Shown: positions 61,031 to 64,000 of the stretch, piece by piece
Layout: every line of letters starts with the position of its first letter
How positions within the stretch are numbered: position 1 is the first letter of the stretch
Origin: Hyphochytrium catenoides
Lineage: Eukaryota; Sar; Hyphochytriomycetes; Hyphochytriales; Hyphochytriaceae
Direction: 5' to 3'
NCBI GenBank assembly: GCA_900088475.1
Contig: FLMG01001116.1
Coordinates: forward strand, 1-64,000
DNA length: 64,000 bases
Notes under the pieces: generated by a model
Told to the model about the DNA's origin: nothing
Databases searched by the model: none
What the model saw: only the letters and a program-made list of their open reading frames with translations
Program-made: the position numbers and the translations under genes

Positions 61031-63019
61031 ATGATGAGCGGAGGATAGCACAAGACCTTCGAAGAAACGGTCTGTGAGAGAGAGAAGAGTTGCGGTTTGT
61101 GGGAGATGGCGAGAAAGAGGGAGCAAGAGAGGAATGCACATGAGGGAGAGAGAACCGAAACCGGGGGAGACAGAGAGGGCTAGAAAGAGCAAGAACTTGT
61201 ACGAATCTGTCGAGACAGTGTGGGTCAGCTATCTTGTCGTACTGTAGCTCCTGAATGATTGATTTCTTTCGTCAGGATGGGGAGGAAGTGGCTGGGTTCT
61301 GTGCAAAAGAATGGGGTGATGGGGTGATGGGGGACGAAGGAAGATTTTTCTAAGAAAAAGTGAGGCTGGAGGTGGAGAGAAGCACTGCAGAGCTCCCCTT
61401 GGATATGACGACATGATCCCCCTCCTTCAGCCCTTTCTTGAGATAATAAGAAGTTTGAAGATTCTATTTTTTAAATGCGTGGACTTGTATCGGTCTCTTG
61501 TCCGCCTCTTCGTTCTTCTTATTTCATCAGTACCAATAAGGCCTTATTTCCTAGTGAGTAGCAGCCGCTTCACGATATCATAAAGTTCTTCGATCGCCAA
61601 GCTTGAACTTTCCATGCCTCTTAATGCTTAAGTCAGATGCTTCGTTTTCACGACACCTGCTGCTGCCCGAAAGACCGAGGTTTCTTGTTATACATCGATG
61701 ATTATGATGAACTAGTATTAATAATAGCTACTCCTACTATTTTTATGTTGCTATTGCTGCCACATATGCGATGGAGATGCAAAAGTGACCTCCTCTGGAT
61801 GATGCTTAGAAGAGAATTATATCAATACCTTGCTCTTCTTTTTGTGGAAATGGCTTTTTTGTGTCTTCAATCCTCCGAAAATAAGGTTATCGTGAGGTTT
61901 CCTCATCAGGATTCGTGGAAGGGTGCCCGTCATTGCGCCTCGACCAGCCCCTGTAATAGAGACTCTTCCGAGGGATAATGCGGGCTTTGGGAGGGGCGGC
62001 GATGAATAAAGTAAATTGGGGATCACTTGTAGAAGAAGGACCACGACAAGAGCAGGCCTCGGTGGCGGCTAAAAAAAGAGGAACATCACTTCGAACTCTT
62101 GACGAACTTTTCTCGTCTGTTGCCTTGTTTGCTGAACTCGCAACTGGTAATATAGACCTTGTTTTGCTAAAGTGTGTCCGAGCTTGACACCTTCTCTTCC
62201 TATCGACCCTTAAAAATGGTCTCTTGCAAATCTCGAAAAGCTCTCTGTCTCCAAGCGTTGGACCAATCATTACCTCCGCTTCTCGTTCTTCTTTGTCTTG
62301 GCACTTTCAGATTATTATATCTTGTAACAAACTCCCTGGCATATCTACATCGTGGCAGTTCTTTGTCACAACGAGTAGACTTTCCTCGTAAGAAAGTCAT
62401 GGTTCCTGCTAGGTGCAACGTGCTTGTATAGTAAGTCGGAACTAGACTACATCAACGCGAGTAGTCCAGGTTATCCTGGTAGTCCTAAGAACGATTTGTC
62501 GCAGGCTCGTGGCTGACTGTTGAGTCTATGTTTTGCGTCCTCAATGATAATTGGCAGCCTGCCCCTCTCGAAGCGACACAGCTTTCTCAACTCTGTCGAA
62601 CAATAGGGAGATACGGTTGACAAAGAAGTGGCTCGCTATTTCTCCCTTCGCAGATCGCGGGCTGATTGCAGCCTCTATGGCTGGGATTTAAAAGCTGGTG
62701 ACTGGTGACTCGATGGTCTTCAGTAGTCAGATCTCTTGGTCAGCATCATCATCCATTCACAGAGCTTCACACAGAGCAACAACAGTGTTGACGCTGTGCT
62801 GACTTTATTAGGCGAATGCCGCGAGAAAGGCGGCGGGATCAGGCTACTACACTCCAAGCTCCACTTTGTCAGACCACAGCTCGTACATTTGCAAGGCAAA
62901 CTCCGTGCTAATTTAGAACATAGCATTTGGAAAGCCTTCCAATCCTAAACTCCCATATATTTTGTTCCCGCATATTGATAGACCCACCCAAGTGACAAGC
63001 CAGTTCATTTCTGAATGCT

Positions 63020-63061
63020 GATTGGCCATGGCTCCTCATCTTTGGTCTCGGATTGGCCATG
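63020..63061 (-). promoter_or_regulatory. Two CCAAT boxes repeated at 31 bp
   Basis: GATTGGCCATG occurs at 63020-63030 and at 63051-63061, that is, CATGGCCAATC twice on the minus strand. The extended 11-bp identity and the 31-bp period resemble the cluster at 18182-18246. NF-Y binding is inferred from the core motif. Confidence 0.42.
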
Positions 63062-63889
63062 AGGGAAGGGCTTTAGGTTTCCCACAGCCCCCAGCGTGCC
63101 TTCTTACTCATACAACTCTCAAACCCTTCAGTTCTATACTTGTTGAACATGTCCGCATCTTCACACCACCACAGCTTCCTCGTGCGACAATTTATGGAAG
63201 ACACGAACTTAAAATCGCCATGGTAAAACAGGAGGCCTGCTCTGCTAACGCTTTGTATCTGTAAATAGCAAGGTACCAGTTCCCTACCAGTCCCCATCGC
63301 AAAGTATAAGCCGCCTATTAGTGGACGGCTCGGATCTTCTGCGTATCCTCTGGAGCAAGGATCAAGGATGAGCTGTGGGAGCATAACGGTCTCAGTGTGT
63401 ATCCTTGCTCCTTGCTCTGCCTCGCAGTCCTGCGACACAACAGGGCAGGTCGAGAGGATGATGGACCGGCGAGCTCTTTGTTCTTTATAAATTGCCGCTC
63501 TCCATCCTCCATCAGTCTTCTCTCGCCCACTTTGGTCCCTTCTAGATCTGGCTGTCTCTCTGCTGGTACCCTAAGGCAAGGTGTTCTTACTGACGCATTG
63601 CTTCACGTCTTTGTAGTTCCCTCCTCGGTCTCCCGCCTATCCTTCGGTCCAACCCCTCTCATTCATCTTCTCCCCTCCTGCCGCACCTTGCTTTGCTTTT
63701 CGTAGCGGCGGGGACTTCAAGCTTTTTTCGCGCCTTCTCAGGAGCAACGGCTTTTTATGAAGCTTCTCTCTTCCGCAAGTGCAGAGACTGTGTAATCGGC
63801 CAAGGGCATATTACTTAGATCTTCGTTAGAGCAATCTCCATCTTCTTCAGAGCTTAATCTATCTGCGAATCAAGCTCCACCAGTCAACA

Positions 63890-64000
63890 ATGTTGGAGGT
63901 CATGCAGTCTGTCTGCAAGTGGTGCACCATCCGAATTGGCTTCGGCATCGCCGCGATACTCCTGGGAGCCGTCATGGCCATCGTTTGGCCTGCGACGATG
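63890..64000 (+). CDS. N-terminus of a membrane protein, cut by the window edge
   Basis: The last 111 bases form an open frame from an ATG in a good context (CAACAATG). The 37 residues contain MQSVCKWCTIRIGFG and a hydrophobic helix (IAAILLGAVMAIVWPA) ending in a Trp-Pro. It may be a signal anchor; the form recalls CD36/LIMP-2 N-termini, but 37 residues are too few to assign a family. Confidence 0.5.
   Translation, partial: MLEVMQSVCKWCTIRIGFGIAAILLGAVMAIVWPATM

Larger units (their letters stand above)
60499..63889. other. Long intergenic stretch with repeats and CCAAT boxes
   Basis: About 3.4 kb with no supported gene. A CTG-rich run lies at about 60985-61030 and a purine-rich tract at 61070-61180. 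Frames up to 127 codons (62270-61887, minus) have no domain. A pair of GATTGGCCATG boxes lies at 63020-63061. The right part is likely the promoter region of the gene starting at 63890. Confidence 0.5.

Overview
This is nuclear DNA from a eukaryote, most likely a stramenopile (for example an alga or a related protist). Most genes are cut by short GT-AG introns (mostly about 55-130 nt), the two strands are used about equally, and spacing between genes is tight in parts. The gene at 8897-10180 carries a small domain (GKW...TLRSYLAERLRCNPMRVSKK) that I know chiefly from large diatom/oomycete-type protein families; this is the best taxonomic clue. A copia-type retrotransposon and a complete set of conserved eukaryotic genes rule out a prokaryote. 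I could not run any search, so names rest on motifs recognised by eye; splice sites were checked by h and for GT-AG ends and for reading phase.

Layout. 1-4.1 kb: a decayed copia pol on the minus strand, fused to the 5' part of a host gene whose intact relative lies at 8.9-10.2 kb. 4.1-16.3 kb: mostly non-coding except that relative, with short repeats and paired CCAAT boxes. 16.3-20.4 kb: two single-pass membrane proteins with a Cys-rich outside part, a low-complexity stalk and a short inner tail. 21.3-23.6 kb: a six-exon homologue of human C5orf34. 26.2-27.3 kb: a four-exon histidine phosphotransfer (HPt) protein. 27.5-30.6 kb: a DDX5/Dbp2-type RNA helicase, divergent from a small predicted gene. 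31.2-32.4 kb: a membrane-anchored coiled-coil protein. 33.2-35.8 kb: RNase H2 subunit C converging on an RMDN (FAM82) family protein. 36.6-39.1 kb: the proteasome assembly chaperone PSMD5/S5b. 40.1-41.8 kb: the regulatory subunit of acetolactate synthase. 42.2-43.6 kb: a zeta-toxin-fold P-loop kinase. 44.1-47.2 kb: ecdysoneless (ECD). 47.6-53.7 kb: a 24-exon GH63-like glucosidase. 56.0-60.5 kb: a 15-exon ABC-F ATPase. 63.9 kb to the edge: the first 37 codons of a membrane protein.

The genes do not form one pathway. They are mainly housekeeping functions: RNA metabolism (helicase, RNase H2C, ECD), proteasome assembly, translation (ABC-F), branched-chain amino acid synthesis and glycan trimming, plus signalling pieces (HPt and the two surface proteins). 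I see no CRISPR array, operon, convincing tRNA/rRNA or new multi-gene system. The most interesting items are the retroelement break at the edge of a DNA-binding domain, the protist C5orf34 and HPt genes, a likely 4-nt micro-exon, a 993-nt intron with its own ORF, and CCAAT boxes spaced 30-31 bp apart.
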